Of a DNA stretch of 48,587 nucleotides, positions 23,921-37,827 are shown one piece after another; position 1 is the first letter of the stretch; each line of letters begins with the position of its first letter. The notes beneath the pieces were generated by a model, which made no database searches, had not been told where the DNA came from, and worked only from the letters and a program-made list of their open reading frames with translations. This DNA is from Rhizophlyctis rosea. Lineage: Eukaryota; Chytridiomycota; Chytridiomycetes; Rhizophlyctidales; Rhizophlyctidaceae. The position numbers were made by a program, and so were the translations under genes. The DNA lies in assembly GCA_027596075.1 (NCBI GenBank), contig JADGJC010000297.1, positions 1-48,587 on the forward strand. Direction: 5' to 3'.

Positions 23921-24076
23921 TCAATCAGTCTTTGCTTCCTTCTTCCTCTCCTCTGTCCTAGGGTTTTGCAAAGTACGATACATATAGCCCAGTGCGACCA
24001 TGCCGATCACGAAGCCGGGGGCAATGGCAGCGATGTATGTTGAAGACCACCGTCGACTGGAAAGTTTTGAAGGCAT
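23921..24076 (-). CDS. Possible 51-residue single-pass membrane protein
   Basis: Single-exon frame starting at ATG 24076, the first ATG after a pyrimidine-rich leader and in a favourable CCAAATGCC context. The product has a basic, Ser-rich start (MPSKLSSRRWSS), one membrane segment at about residues 13-33 (TYIAAIAPGFVIGMVALGYMY) and a charged tail (NPRTEERKKEAKTD). This shape is common among small mitochondrial inner-membrane subunits and small ER proteins, but I cannot name the family. About 150 bp upstream lies a TGACTACGTCAT motif resembling a bZIP (CREB/AP-1-like) site, which supports a promoter. An acceptor-like TTTCCAG inside the first codons leaves open an alternative 5' exon. Confidence 0.5.
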   Translation of the reverse strand: MPSKLSSRRWSSTYIAAIAPGFVIGMVALGYMYRTLQNPRTEERKKEAKTD

Positions 24077-25875
24077 TTGGATACGATGATACCAATGTTT
24101 TAGCAACCAGTGCAAAGCGAGAGATGGTGAGAAGCGTGAAAATAACGCTGAAGCGTGATGAGTGAGAGTGAAGTTGAGAAGTTGCAGAAGCCCCGGTCAG
24201 GAATTGGAATGTTCGGTGGCAAAAATGACGTAGTCACCGCGTCAGGAATGACGTTAGGTAAGCAAACAAATGTTCCTTCCCCCGCCTTGTCACATTCCGT
24301 CGCAAGGTTGGTCGCTGCATTGTTTATTCAACGTACCAGACTCAAGGGCCGATGCATACAGCCTATGGGTGTCTCTCTTTGACAGCGCACCATGCGACAC
24401 CCGTACGTAGTGATACCAAGCAGTGCAAAGTTGTCAGCGTGCAAAAAAAAGCTCAAAAAAGTATCGTTACTTGGCAAACGGTATGATCACAATAAATGTT
24501 TGACTCCACTGCAAAGCATCAAGCATCGCCATTTACCCATGAAGCCTAGATACGGTCATTGAAGAAGGCCGTTTCTAAGATCCAGTACTGAAGTCGTCTC
24601 TTATATCGGCACAGTGCGCACCACCCATTGCGTCATCAATAGGTTCATCCTGCAACTATGCGCACTTTATTAGCGGCGCTTGCTTGGTTTCACTTGAATA
24701 ATCTGTAGATCTGCAAGCGGTGAGTGTAGCAGCATTTATGACCAACGTGTTGTTGGTTTTCTGAATGTGCATTGCCACTATGGGGCGTGCACTCTTCTAT
24801 AACGTTTTGCTGATCATGCCAAAGTTATAAGCAGGCGCCAAAAGTATCCAATAAATTGTATCATTATGGCGGAGATCCTGATCTTTGATTGGAACACAGC
24901 TGTAAACATTGCGAAACAGAGCCGTTCTCCGTTCAAAGTCCGTTCACTAAGGGACATTGCATTCCAATTTGCAAAGATGGCAAAAAGAATGTCTTCTTAC
25001 AGTGAGAGAACCGAGAAGAGGTCAAACTGGTCAGTGATACATGGATGATTATGCCAACCCAATGAGAAGTCCGGCAATCAGTCACTGGCAGAAGGAATGT
25101 CGCATACACAACGTCATACTTGACGGGAATTGCCAAGGTCACACCTCAAACTCCCCAAATTGTTGCGACATTGAAGCAAGTCTATATAAGCAATTTTGGG
25201 AAACCGTTTTGCCGACTAGAAGGCGTGTCGATGCTCCGTTTTTTCTGCTCTCACTGTCATGTCATAGGTCTCCGAGTAGTCGAGGCACAGCTTGTGACGG
25301 TCCCCACCTGCTGCCACAAATAACAGTTCAGTGAGGCAAAAAGGAGTGTCCACGAAAAGCAGAATAGCCGCACCTCCAGGCGTCAATCTCCCCTGCTCGA
25401 AACAGTTCGCTCCATGTATATTACGCCCAGTGGCTTGATGTTGAATACTTCAGCATACAACATGACGAAGTCTTCATCATCGCATGTTGCCACCTGTTCA
25501 AACTACCTCAAGGTGCCGGATTTGATACGAGTGAGAAGCAAATGGATCAATCATAGCTCACATTTTCTTGAAGATGCGGTTCCAAACACTTTTTCGCCGG
25601 ATGAGGCCAACTCCATGCGGTAGATCAAGGAGCCTAACTGAGATTACGCTGAGTAGTACTTGATGGGCCAAATCTGACTTCCCGTCCACTTTCGAGTCCA
25701 CCCCCAAATGATAACGCTATCAATGACTCACATATGTTCATTGCCTTGTAAAGTTTGTACTTGCAAACATTTCACGTATGGACGGTCCGTTTCTCTATTT
25801 CTTAAGAACTCGTTGCGGTGCTCGGACACTCATGACTAAACAACTCTCAGATCCCCCAAACCTCCCGTGACCCTC
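24077..25875. other. Interval without recognisable gene
   Basis: 1.8 kb. The left end probably holds the promoter of the small minus-strand frame. No coding motif, RNA gene or long repeat is seen in the remainder. Confidence 0.4.
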
Positions 25876-26367
25876 CTAGAATCGCCCACTCAAACACCGG
25901 CCCCAACAATCGTCCTCCACCCACGCACACGAAGAAGCGCTCCTCTCAGTACCCCGCATACAATCTTCGAAACTAGTCATACACTGGGGACACGGACCCG
26001 CATCTCCCGTGTTGCTGTTGGGTGCAGGGTTGCTTTCCTGCAAATCGCGAACGCATCTGCCAAATTCGAACGAACAGATCCAATTGTCAATAAGGGTGAA
26101 TCTCAAACCACGACCAAAAAAGAACTCCCCACCGACTCACCTCCCCGTACAATCTACCAAAACCCAACGACAGCTCGGTTCCGACATGGTGCCTTGATTA
26201 ACACAGTCCGTGTACCCATCTTGGCAGTATTGGCATTGCGGAGGGACAAAGAAGTTCGTGTCTGGATTCCAGGTGGATAGATCTTGGTTTTGGCGACGGT
26301 GGAGGGAAGGACGGGCAGTTGCTAGGGTGGCCGCAAGGACGAGGGAGGCGGTGACGATGAATTTCAT
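25876..26367 (-). CDS. Secreted protein with two six-cysteine modules
   Basis: Two exons, 26367-26141 and 26056-25876, separated by an 84-nt intron (GTGAGT..GGCAG, branch-like TTGAC), give 135 residues ending at a minus-strand stop at 25876. Residues 1-18 form a signal peptide (MKFIVTASLVLAATLATA). HRR at 23-25 is a likely Kex2-type cleavage site. The mature part holds 12 cysteines in two modules: C45, C48, C55, C66, C73, C77 and C98, C101, C108, C119, C126, C130. Both have identical spacing, C-x2-C-x6-C-x10-C-x6-C-x3-C. The modules also share W after cysteine 4 (W68, W121) and GR before cysteine 6. The intron cuts the Arg codon just before C77. I recognise no named family. The layout fits a small secreted cysteine-rich protein, perhaps acting at the cell surface or on a host, which is inference only. 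Confidence 0.85.
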
Positions 26368-29300
26368 GGTGATAAATTTGAAGCTTATTGTAGTGATGCG
26401 AGATATGCTTTTTGGAGGGGAGCTGGATATGGGAGTGATGACAGGGAAGCAAAACGCCGGACTTTGTTTATCGCTTTCGTTATCAGTGCCAGCATCCGAA
26501 AATGACTGTTGGCGGGTGTTTCCGTTGGAGCCTCCGTCAGCCCTCCGAGGGGCTCAGCGGAGGTGGAGGTTGTAAAGAGCGAACTTATTATGGTTAAAGT
26601 GCCCTCGAGAAGTGGTCACAAACGTCCAGGTTCTGGAGGGACTCGGGAGCGGAAAAAGAAAGACAGCAGCACGAGAAGCCTCACCAATTGGAGTAGTGAT
26701 GGAGCTGATAATTGCTTCTCAAGCTCTCTTACTCAATCATGTCAACCAGATCAAGTCTATTCAAGCACACAGACGGGAGCGTGAAAGAGTAGAATAAGTT
26801 GCACTTTTACCGCGTCCGGTGGATTGGCGTTTTTTGATTCCGTCAATATAGACATGTGCCGCACTGACGGCAGCTCCAACATGGCCGTCCTCAAAAGTCG
26901 AAAGTCAAAAATAATAACATCAGGTCATTGAAGCCGACGCACTAGCCAACAAGAGTAACCTCGAGGCCATGACTGAATGGTCGAACACATCAACCACTGC
27001 AAAGCCCCTCCGAATATGAACCAAAATGGGGCACTATGCACTGTTAGAGAATTCCATTCCCCGTCACCACTAAGCTGCGACCTGTTTTCCTTGGAGTACC
27101 TTGTTCCGCTAATTCAGAGGGGAAAAATGACTTCCCCGACGGTGCAGCGCCGATGTATGATTCAATGGGAGCAAACCAAAGCCGACACTTAACAACACGG
27201 CTTCCACAAGCACAATTTGGGCAGTCATTTTCACTATTCTGGCCACAAGTCCCAATGCGGAATAGCATAACAATCGTGCTCAATACCCTATTGAATCAAT
27301 TGACTTCACTGTAAGTCAATTCCTTACAAACCTCAGACATTCAAATAATTGATACGCACCGTAGGAGAAGTGAGTGAGACTTGCTGATCTAGTGAACTTT
27401 GTGAATTATGCTTTCAGACCCTACAAGGGACAGCTCAGTCAATTGGCCTACTGCACAGCTCCTCACACGTCGGCGCTCCTTTTTTTTTGGCTTTCCGTTT
27501 TGAAACGATGGTAATGCATGTCCCGAGGTCTTCGAACGACAGAGTCGGATGATTTTGATCCTTCGACAAAACCAAATCGTGCTGGAAGTTTGCATGTTCC
27601 AGGAAGACTTGCAGTTTGAAAACCTGAAGGACACATGCTGCTGATAGATCTTGAAGGGTGGAACTCTCACCACTGATTAGGCGTATTGTTGTTCCAAGTG
27701 TATGTCTTTCTTGATCAAGTCCATGGCGCAAAAGTAAAGACAATTATAAGAAGGATGATCAATCCTGCGATGGCAGTTGTCCAGGAGATAGCTCCCTGTG
27801 TCGATACATCCACGGCGCATCAGGAAGACAAAAATAAAGATGTACAATGCAGACAACCCCGGGTCTTCAGTTGCCTTCCATCGAGCAAACACACGAGATC
27901 ATTGGGTTGCATTGCTCAATACGTGTCATGAAGAATGATATTCATAAAGATCGGTTGAACCTTTTGGACCTTGTTGAAGCCCACTCCTCTCTTCTCGTCA
28001 CTACGTGGATACTGCTCAGATTGCTGTCCCATTGAAGCAGAGAAAAAGAGAAATTGACCTGGTAGAGACAGACTCGGATGGCTGCGCCCTATGTCGCGGA
28101 TCTGACCCACGCTATGAACCCAACTTGCCATACCCCCCAGTAAGATATGAATTTCAAAGCTTGGCGCCGATACATACCGTTGGAGACATTTCTCAGCAAA
28201 TCATCATAGGTTTTGTTCCTGAAACAAACGCTATCCTGCATGAGATGCACGTGGCTTCTGTGGGCTATTGCTCTCTGTACTTCTTGGCTTGGGGACGCTT
28301 CTTTTTTCTGAATCTTGAATGGGAGAGGTTCATTCTTCATCCCATTTGGATAGTTTGGATGGACGGATAAGATATCTGCATGTTTGAATGTACGCACATG
28401 TATTTGCCAAGCTCCAAGCTTTTTAGCGGAGAGGACCTGAATCAGCCTCCACCACGAACCACCAGCGTTGCTTTTAAAAATCGCCGTACCGATAACACTA
28501 CATACGATCGGGCAAACTATTTTTAAGTGTTGGTGCAAGTGAGCTAGGTGATTATTGGTACTATTGCTAAGAAGTCTCACCAAGACCTAAACAACAAACC
28601 ACCGTTTCCTTAGAAGACTGATAGCTTCCCCCAATCTGAGAGCATCGCCCAAATTCGAGCCCGACTCGTTTGCGGCCGCAGGACGCAATAATTTGCAATA
28701 GGTGGCGATTGGGTTGAGATCCTTTTTTTTCGGGTCGGGCGCCGACTTTACGGGGGGGACTCGGGAGCAGCATGGAAAATTGAGGTGAATCATCATCTTT
28801 TGAGGAGTTGTTGACGTAAATTGCTTCTGCAGACGATCAGAGGTATCAAATTGTTTGAATTGACTGCTGACGCCTGGGCTCCGACTGACAGCATTAGGAG
28901 CGGGCACAGATCATGGCAAAAATGAAGATATAATCCCCTATAAGGCTTCATTGCAGAGCGCGAAATGGGGATACATGGCCCGCAAAGAGATCATCATGGG
29001 AAATGCAGACGATTGGGTAACCTTGCTTAACGTGTAGAAATCGTTGAAGATTAGCAGAGTTATCAATAGACCGCTGCACGTTGTACTTCGAGCTGTATAC
29101 CGTGGTCGGTAACAGCTGGTAAAAATGAAAGGGGAGTCTGGGTTCAATGATAACTGAGATAGAAACAGCGGATGAATGTTGACGAACCCCATTCGATTCA
29201 AATGCCTTTCATGTCCCGAGTCAAGTCCTTCAAAGTCCCTATATCAACCAGAAGTCCCAGCACGAAAGCGTATAAAAAAGACATCCAACTCTTGCGGGGA

Positions 29301-30639
29301 TGTTTGCAAGTAGAACACAGCAAAGTCTGCAACTCCACTGTACTGGGATCGTCAGCAACGAACCTCCCCTCTCTAAGCCCGATCTCAGAAGATACATCAT
29401 CTCAGGGCCAAAAAAAAACTCTAAAGCAAAGATAGTATAAGTGAAAGCGCGCTATCTGAAGGCAGATCACTCTGATTTCATTTCTTGAGTATTGGGGGAA
29501 ATGCAAGTCATGCAGCCAGCCCCTCTCAATGTGAGTAGTTGTGTACAGTCGATCCGTCATGAGCGATGCAACGACTCGATAGTCCCTAATAGTGTCGGGC
29601 CCCGCCGATGCCCTCTTTTTCTGACATGAGCTGACTTGGTTGGCGTCTAATCCCTCTACATACATGAGAACATGGTATTACCATCTATGGGCCATGGTGG
29701 TTTCCAGTTAGATGAACGTTGATACGGCTCCCCGTTCTTCGTCATTTCGCTATTCGAAGTGGCAAGCTTGGATTCCGATGTTGGACATTGATTGTGGGCT
29801 TCTGGAATCTACCAAAAACACAAAAAATGACGTCCGATCCGCTTTCTTTCAACGGTACAGAACTCGATGACTGTGGCATTATACTGATAGGAAAAATAAG
29901 AACAGGAAAGTAGATAAACTGATGACTAAACAATGGATCAAGTCATGATTGTCGGCTCAGCTTCACACGGTTCGTGAGTGGGAACATTCAACCATGCCAA
30001 TCCTGCTGGACAACCCGTAAAGAAAGACTTGAAGAATACTGCAATCTTGATGACTTCACACGAACTTGGACGACGAGCAGAAGACGTATCTGAGGGAAGA
30101 TCTTGGTACTGCCAGGACGCAATAGTGAGGTTACGCTGGGCGGTTAACTTCTTGAAAATACCACTATTACGTCAGATTTGGTGGTGGTGTCAAATAGTGA
30201 CCATCACTATGCCATCCGTGGCACAGCGGTCAACTTCAACGGTCACTATTAGTATACCTATTGCGTTCCGGTGTCCCATCGCTTGACCAAGCATGACTTT
30301 GATTTCATGAGAAACGCGGCATGACCTACTTCCCTTCCGCCGAAAATGAAGCCTCAAGCGCACAAGATCGGGTCCAGTCTTGTGTACGCTCTAAAACATT
30401 CATCATCTCGTAATCATCCTGTGCCCCCCAAAAAAATCGCAATATTCAGCGTCAACGCATCCATCCACCACTACCACCAAACCGAAGACAAACGATCGAG
30501 AACAAACGAACACAGCTATATTAAGAAAGAAAATAAATTTCCTAGCTAAAAAACGAAAATATCAATCCTAACCCGTCTATATAAACAAACCACACTCGCT
30601 ACACGGATGTAAACAAACGATTCCCCAAAAAACCCAAAC
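26368..30639. other. 4.3-kb stretch without recognisable gene
   Basis: Several minus-strand frames between 27400 and 29200 look mildly protein-like (for example 27743-27435, 28583-28089, and a frame containing RLPFHFYQLLPTTVY near 29100). I could not join them by splicing or match a family. They may be decayed exons. No mobile-element hallmark is visible. Confidence 0.4.
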
Positions 30640-32138
<1,499 letters not shown>

Positions 32139-35100
32139 GATGGTGACCTCTCAAGTGCGGATGGGGAGGGAGTTGGGGTGGATGGACTCTGTCTGAAGAA
32201 AACCAGAGGTGTAATTAGGGCGTGGGAAAGTAAACACACGAGATGGATCGCGTTGTGCGGTATTGTATGCATACCTCAAGTATGACACCGGTCTTCCTTC
32301 TGGATGAGGGTGACGGCCGGGTGTGGAGAAGGGTGGGAAAGTGCGGGATGGAGGTGTTCGCGATAGCGTGGGAATGTGAAAATGGAGGACTGAGAGAGCG
32401 AGACTGTGAAATGAATTGCCACGCTGGCCAGCCCAAGTGTCCATCAGAGTTGCAATCCGCAAACCCCGCCAAACCGTGGCCATCATCAACATGCTCCTCC
32501 GACGTGGATGGCCGACTCGGGCCCAGAGGGATGGGGGCACTCACATGTGGGGACACAAACATCCCCACTCGCACCGCGCCAGGGCCCTGGTTACCAGCCA
32601 CAATCCAGCCACCGGCATCCCTCCTTCCGCGGTCTTGGTCCACACTTTTGTGGCAAAGATCTACCGTTTTCAGGGACAGTAACACAACCGTAAAAGCCAC
32701 AAAAACGCCACTCAGGGTCCACCAACATCAACGCGTTCTTTGAAGTTTGCGCTTTACGCCGTACCACCTCAAGTATAAATCAATCATGAGGAATTCGTAA
32801 CGGCAGCAATCTGTGGGCACGTATTGAGTTCTTTCCCATTATCAGGTGGCAGCCTCTATGTTTTTGGCCGAAATAATGGAGTTAGTCGCTACGATTGTCA
32901 CGTCACCGCGAAGTGATGACCATAGCAATAGTGAAAACTAACACTTATACCAGACTGCTCAGACTTCGAACCAATGGCACATGAGAAGGTCAAAGGAGAA
33001 CTTATGTTTGATATGCACGCATTTCCTTGCTTCCACCTTGACTGCCCCGAGCAGTCAGACCATAGGCTCCCTAACGATTACCTTTGCAACATCAAATCCA
33101 TCGGGTCTAGACGTTACTAATCTCAACTTATTTTAGGTAAATTTGATTCTCACATCACGATTGCGCCCCAAATCCCCAGGTAACTGGCGATGATTGTCAT
33201 GGACGTTTAGAATGGCATTTGCTCATTCATGGAAATGTCTGCAGCTTCATCTTGAGAAAGATCCGTGCGCTCAACGAGCCAAGACGCAGAGGAGATAGAG
33301 CGATTGAATCGTAGTTCTGTTTTTTGCTTTCCTTTCTGAATTATATGCTTCAACTAACGTTTTATCTTTCCCATAGGTCTGAGATGGTTGATCTTAAATA
33401 CGTATGTGGAACCAGCAGGGCAAGATTCTTACAGTGCAACAAATTCGGCGAATGCTCCATACGCAGGTGACTGGCGATTTGTTGACCATCTGTGTCACCT
33501 CATCTTTCGCATTTATAATCATTTTTGTTACCTATAGCAAGTAGTCCAGATCTCACTACTTGCCAATTGCGGCATCTTTGTCCATCGGCATCTTTGTCCA
33601 TCAAATCGCCTCAGTCTCTGATCGATACGTCATTAAACCCTTGTCGTTGAGCCAAGCTCATACCGAATCAATCACGATCTCAGAAAGGCCTTTTCCCCTC
33701 AGTGGCTGACTTGTGTTGTGTGTTGACGGCACCCACTGACTTCATCTTTCGAATGGCTAAGGGACATCGGCCATTCATTTGCTTGAACATAGTGCACCAA
33801 CTGCTGTCTGTCATCAGATGAGCACATCCATATGACATGTCCCACAACAGCGCGAGTGTTTGCAATGACGGGATACGGAGTGCGATGCGGTCTATGAGAA
33901 GTGGCCAAATAGCGAAGTCTGAAAAAAGAGCAAAGTATTAGCAGGCGCAAACTAAATCCGAAACACTTTCGTCGGGAATGCTTTCTTCACGATTGTTATG
34001 GCCACTCCCGGCAAGTTGATCGTGATTAGTGCATCACGATGTTCCTAAACGACTCGAAACAGTTCTGCAAAAGATTGGCTGTGAGAATCCCCTTTACTTA
34101 TTCCAAATAGTATGCGGCCCAAGTCCGGCAGTGTGGAGCGCCTCATTCTCGAAAACTCCCATAAGACAAATCTTTGCTATATCACCAGTTGAAAATCCAC
34201 TCAACATCAGCAACGTCCTCGAAATAGCGACCCTGTACAACCATGGGCGATTCCTTGGCGATACGGCTGCATTGCAGCTATCGCACTGCTGAGACCCTGT
34301 TCATTTTCCACATTCCCCCAATTGTAGCGGCTTGCCTGGCTGGGAACTTATCAAACACTGGTAAGAAAATTGGGACATCGACTGTTTTCTCCATGATGAT
34401 ACTTTAGTGGAATGTCAAAAGATAACGACGAGATAGTTTTGTTACACGTGGGACCAGAATTGATCTGACATTTTGAGGGAGCTCTGGTGGTCACTGCAGC
34501 TCACCGAGCGTCAGCAAAGCTTGGATGTGCGGTGAGATCACTAGATATCAGCAAATTGCCAAAAAAGAGTGTAGCGGTCAAAGGAACGTATCAGCGCTGC
34601 ACTTGTCCAATGGTGAAGTACCGCTCATAGGGGGATTCTCTTCCGATAATCCAGAGACAAGGCCTGTATATGAAGGTAGTAACCGTGTGCATCGGGGTTC
34701 TGAGCGAGAAAAACGACTCTCCCGATACCTTGAATGATGACCTTGATAGATGATTAAGTGTCCATCTCATGCCAAACACCTGTCATCAACAAACAATGCG
34801 GGCATCATTTACATCGACCTGGCAGATCTGAACTTCTCAAAACCCGCCAACGAGAATGTTTGATGCCAGGCGATGTTGTGCTTTGCTTCCATGCAGAGAC
34901 CATGATCGATGTAGGGATGATTGGAAGAGCATGATATTCCCATCGAGCTTGGAAATAGCTGCTTGACTCGGCAACATTTCGTTCCCAGTTCATTAAGAAA
35001 ACGGGGCGTCTGTAACGCTGCGATCCACGAGTGAATCTTTTTCCTGTACAGACTGTGCACGCAAGACTGAGGTGCTACACGTACCACCGAGACGCATGGC

Positions 35101-37499
35101 GAGCTCAATGACTTCAAAGGGCTGTGGGAATTCTCACCTCTGGCACGCCGGCATAAAAGCATCCTGCCCGTCACGTCGCACCCGTTGCGCGTTAAATTGT
35201 GTAGACGAGGACATCGTTTTGAGTTAAGGCCCTGTGCGGCAAACTGACACCATTCGATGCAGTGGAATGCGAGATTTGGATTTATGAATGGCACACCCTT
35301 CTTCGTATCCCAGATATTGATTGACTTTCAGCGAAAAAATCAATGCGCGCGCAGAATATAGTATCAATTCTGGCCCCCGAAACACCAGTGTCCATGACAC
35401 ATTCCATTCTCCATATGAATCACCACACCTCATGGAAACTTTCACCCATTTCCGCAGATGCGATATCGTGGCCCTACTTTGGCAATGCTGACACAAGTCC
35501 AATGTGTGCGCGAGAAGAAAACCCCCCGGACAGGACGAGCAGAACTGGCAGTTCGCCTGTGGTCGGAAAGACTGGCGATTTCGGTGATGGAAGGGCAAAG
35601 GGATCGTCATTTGGCGCGCACACGTTGTGCTTGCAGGCTTTTCACCCAATCAGGGAGAACCGTACAGCAGTTGCAGAATACATGTACATGGTGATTCTTG
35701 GTGTAGAAGCTGTCAATTCTTAGCCTAGCAACACAGGAGTTGACGACTGACCGACATCGCGTCCTCCAGACACTATTTCTGAGCACAAAAAGGCCGGCAC
35801 TTCAGAAACCATTGAACATCTTTTTGGACCCCAATTTCTCGCACGATTCAATTTACTGTTATTCTCATTCGTGGGTCGCTTGATGGAACGTTGGCTGTCT
35901 TGAATGAATAGTGCGTCAACTCAAGAAGCATCCGAGGCAAACAAGGAAAAAGAACGGATGCCGGAGTGCGGAGGGGAGACATTCAGACACTCCTTAATTC
36001 CGACAATCTTCGCGCTAAACTACTGCATACTTTTCTATAGCAACTTGCAGAGGGGATGGCGTTGGCAGCCTCTGTGCTATCGTTGCTAGTTGTGGCTGGG
36101 TTGGCTTACTTACTTTTTTCGAAAGCTGCCTGATCTATACGTTCATGACGAGATATGCTGCGGGGTGCAAAGGGACACTCGCTTCTGACCAAGCTCGCAT
36201 CGTGTATGCTCTTATCTTATGCACAACGCTCTCGCATACATTGCAATGACGCCACCGATTTTTCTTCGTTGACTGTCAGCCCGCACATCTCCATTGGGCA
36301 GATGAGCGTAGCGCGCTTTGTTCTTTCAGCGTCTCCTTTTTGGTGCTATACTTGGTGGTAGCGAGGCACTGAAAACTTTGCATTAACGTTAAAGCGACCA
36401 CAAAAACGATATGGATGGCGGGGCATTCATTGGCAAGTCTGACGTGTATCCCGTAACGACTTCTGAATCAGAAGAGTTATCTTTTGCCAAACTACTCAAA
36501 GTCAACCATTTTGGAGGTTCTCCATTTGTATGCAGGGCATTCGGGATGAGAGGTCAGGGGTGGGGTGTCATGATCAAGTTGACGATCTTCGCCTTGAACT
36601 ACCTTGAACCTGTGCCTTAATCTTTCTGGGTGGATAACTGATGCAAGCTGCATGACAATTATCATCAATTCCAATAGCAATACGCATGCCATAGACGTCA
36701 TTTCGTCTCATTCTGAATGAATTTTTTTTTTTTTTGATTTCCTGTCAGACTCATGATCATCTGGATTTCCAAAGGAGATGGTTAATTGCAATTGACTGTT
36801 GACCTCCAATCAGTGTTTTTGACAATGATGCCCCCCATTCCACCCGTGGGACAGTGAGGCAAAGTGAAAGGATGAACAGTCTTGCAATAGATTGCTGGTG
36901 AAGTGTACCGACTCTGTAGTGTCTTCGACATTACGAATCATTCTTTGTTTGGACGAGTTTTTTCAATTGTCGCGATCAGTTTGTGACTGCCAGAGGTACT
37001 TTGGCCGGACATTATGTGCCTGTAGATATCGGATTCGAATCAGTAGGCTTGTCCCGGAGTCCGCAGATATCAAAGGGAAAGCATAATTGAGTTGAAAAAG
37101 GTCAACACACCTTGACAGCATAGTGTTTCATGTCCAACAATTTCACTCTTATGAACTGCACGTTGGCATGTTTGTTGAGCAAATTGGATCCTGAGAATTG
37201 CACTCATCCGTCTTATCACAAGATGTCATGCACCTTTGTGCACTATTGCAACGTGGGCTGGCGGCAGCGTAACATAATGTAATCTAAGCCATCTCAAGTG
37301 TTCACAGAAAAAGGTAACGAGACTTCTACACGACTTTCGAACTCTGCAGCCATACAAGCTTGTCTGTCAACGGGAATGCTCAAAATTCACGTTCCGTCAT
37401 TTCTCGATTGAGCAACGTGCCTGCTTTTGAACGTCACAGTTTGCATTTTGAAGTTTCGTCAATTAGGAGACCGATCAGGCAAGTGATCATGCTGTCCAA
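32139..37499. other. 5.4-kb stretch without recognisable gene
   Basis: The first few hundred bases should include the YPT6 promoter. A minus-strand frame at 32700-32215 overlaps this leader and has Pro/Ser-rich composition typical of non-coding sequence. The frame 35649-35224 (141 codons, minus) holds CxxC pairs (CQFCSSC and CQHC), but nothing else supports it. A perfect 16-bp tandem duplication lies at 33571-33602 and a T14 run at 36722-36735. Confidence 0.45.
33571..33602. repeat. Perfect tandem duplication, 2 x 16 bp
   Basis: The unit GGCATCTTTGTCCATC occurs twice head to tail with no mismatch (33571-33586 and 33587-33602). It sits in non-coding sequence and is most simply a replication-slippage event of recent age. 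Confidence 0.95.
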
Positions 37500-37827
37500 T
37501 TACGCATGCCAGAGCCCACCGCCGTCCTTCAACCCCACACGATTATCAACGACTCCCATGCGAACAATGTCATCCTCCACTATAGGTCGATCAAGTATAT
37601 TTCCAGGGCTGCTCACCATCTGCACACCAATTCCTCCAACCACAGTCAACATCCTCCAATCCCCAGGTTTCCTCGTCGCATCAATGGCCAGGCATATAGC
37701 TCCCGTCACATCAATATCAAACACCTCAGGAGCATTGTCGAGCGACTCAACAGACCCGTGAACGCAAAAGACTTAATCCTGAGCAAAGGAGAATCTTCTC
37801 TCCTTGCTGAGCATCAATACTTCCCAT
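37500..37827 (-). CDS. Coding-like remnant of an unidentified gene
   Basis: The minus-strand frame from about 37775 to the stop at 37500 reads like real protein, with runs such as VFDIDVTGAICLAID, DWRMLTVVGGIGVQMVSS and NILDRPIVEDDIVRMGVVD. The opposite strand in the same place is Pro/Ser/Thr-rich, as expected for the antisense of a real coding sequence. A candidate start ATG at 37827 (MGSIDAQQGEKILLCSG) is in a different frame, one base off, with no clear intron between. I cannot name the family. It is either a small intact gene with a missed splice or a pseudogene fragment. Confidence 0.33.

Noticed and set aside
32215..32700. A 161-codon minus-strand frame just upstream of YPT6
   Set aside because: It overlaps the expected YPT6 leader and promoter, shows low-complexity Pro/Ser composition and does not splice in phase to the GTPase.
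35224..35649. Zinc-ribbon-like protein from CxxC pairs in a 141-codon minus-strand frame
   Set aside because: The cysteine spacing does not match a known zinc fold, and no splice context or neighbouring exon supports it.
37030..37045. GATTCGAATC palindrome as a regulatory or tRNA element
   Set aside because: A 10-bp palindrome alone is expected by chance in this length; no stem or conserved neighbour was found.
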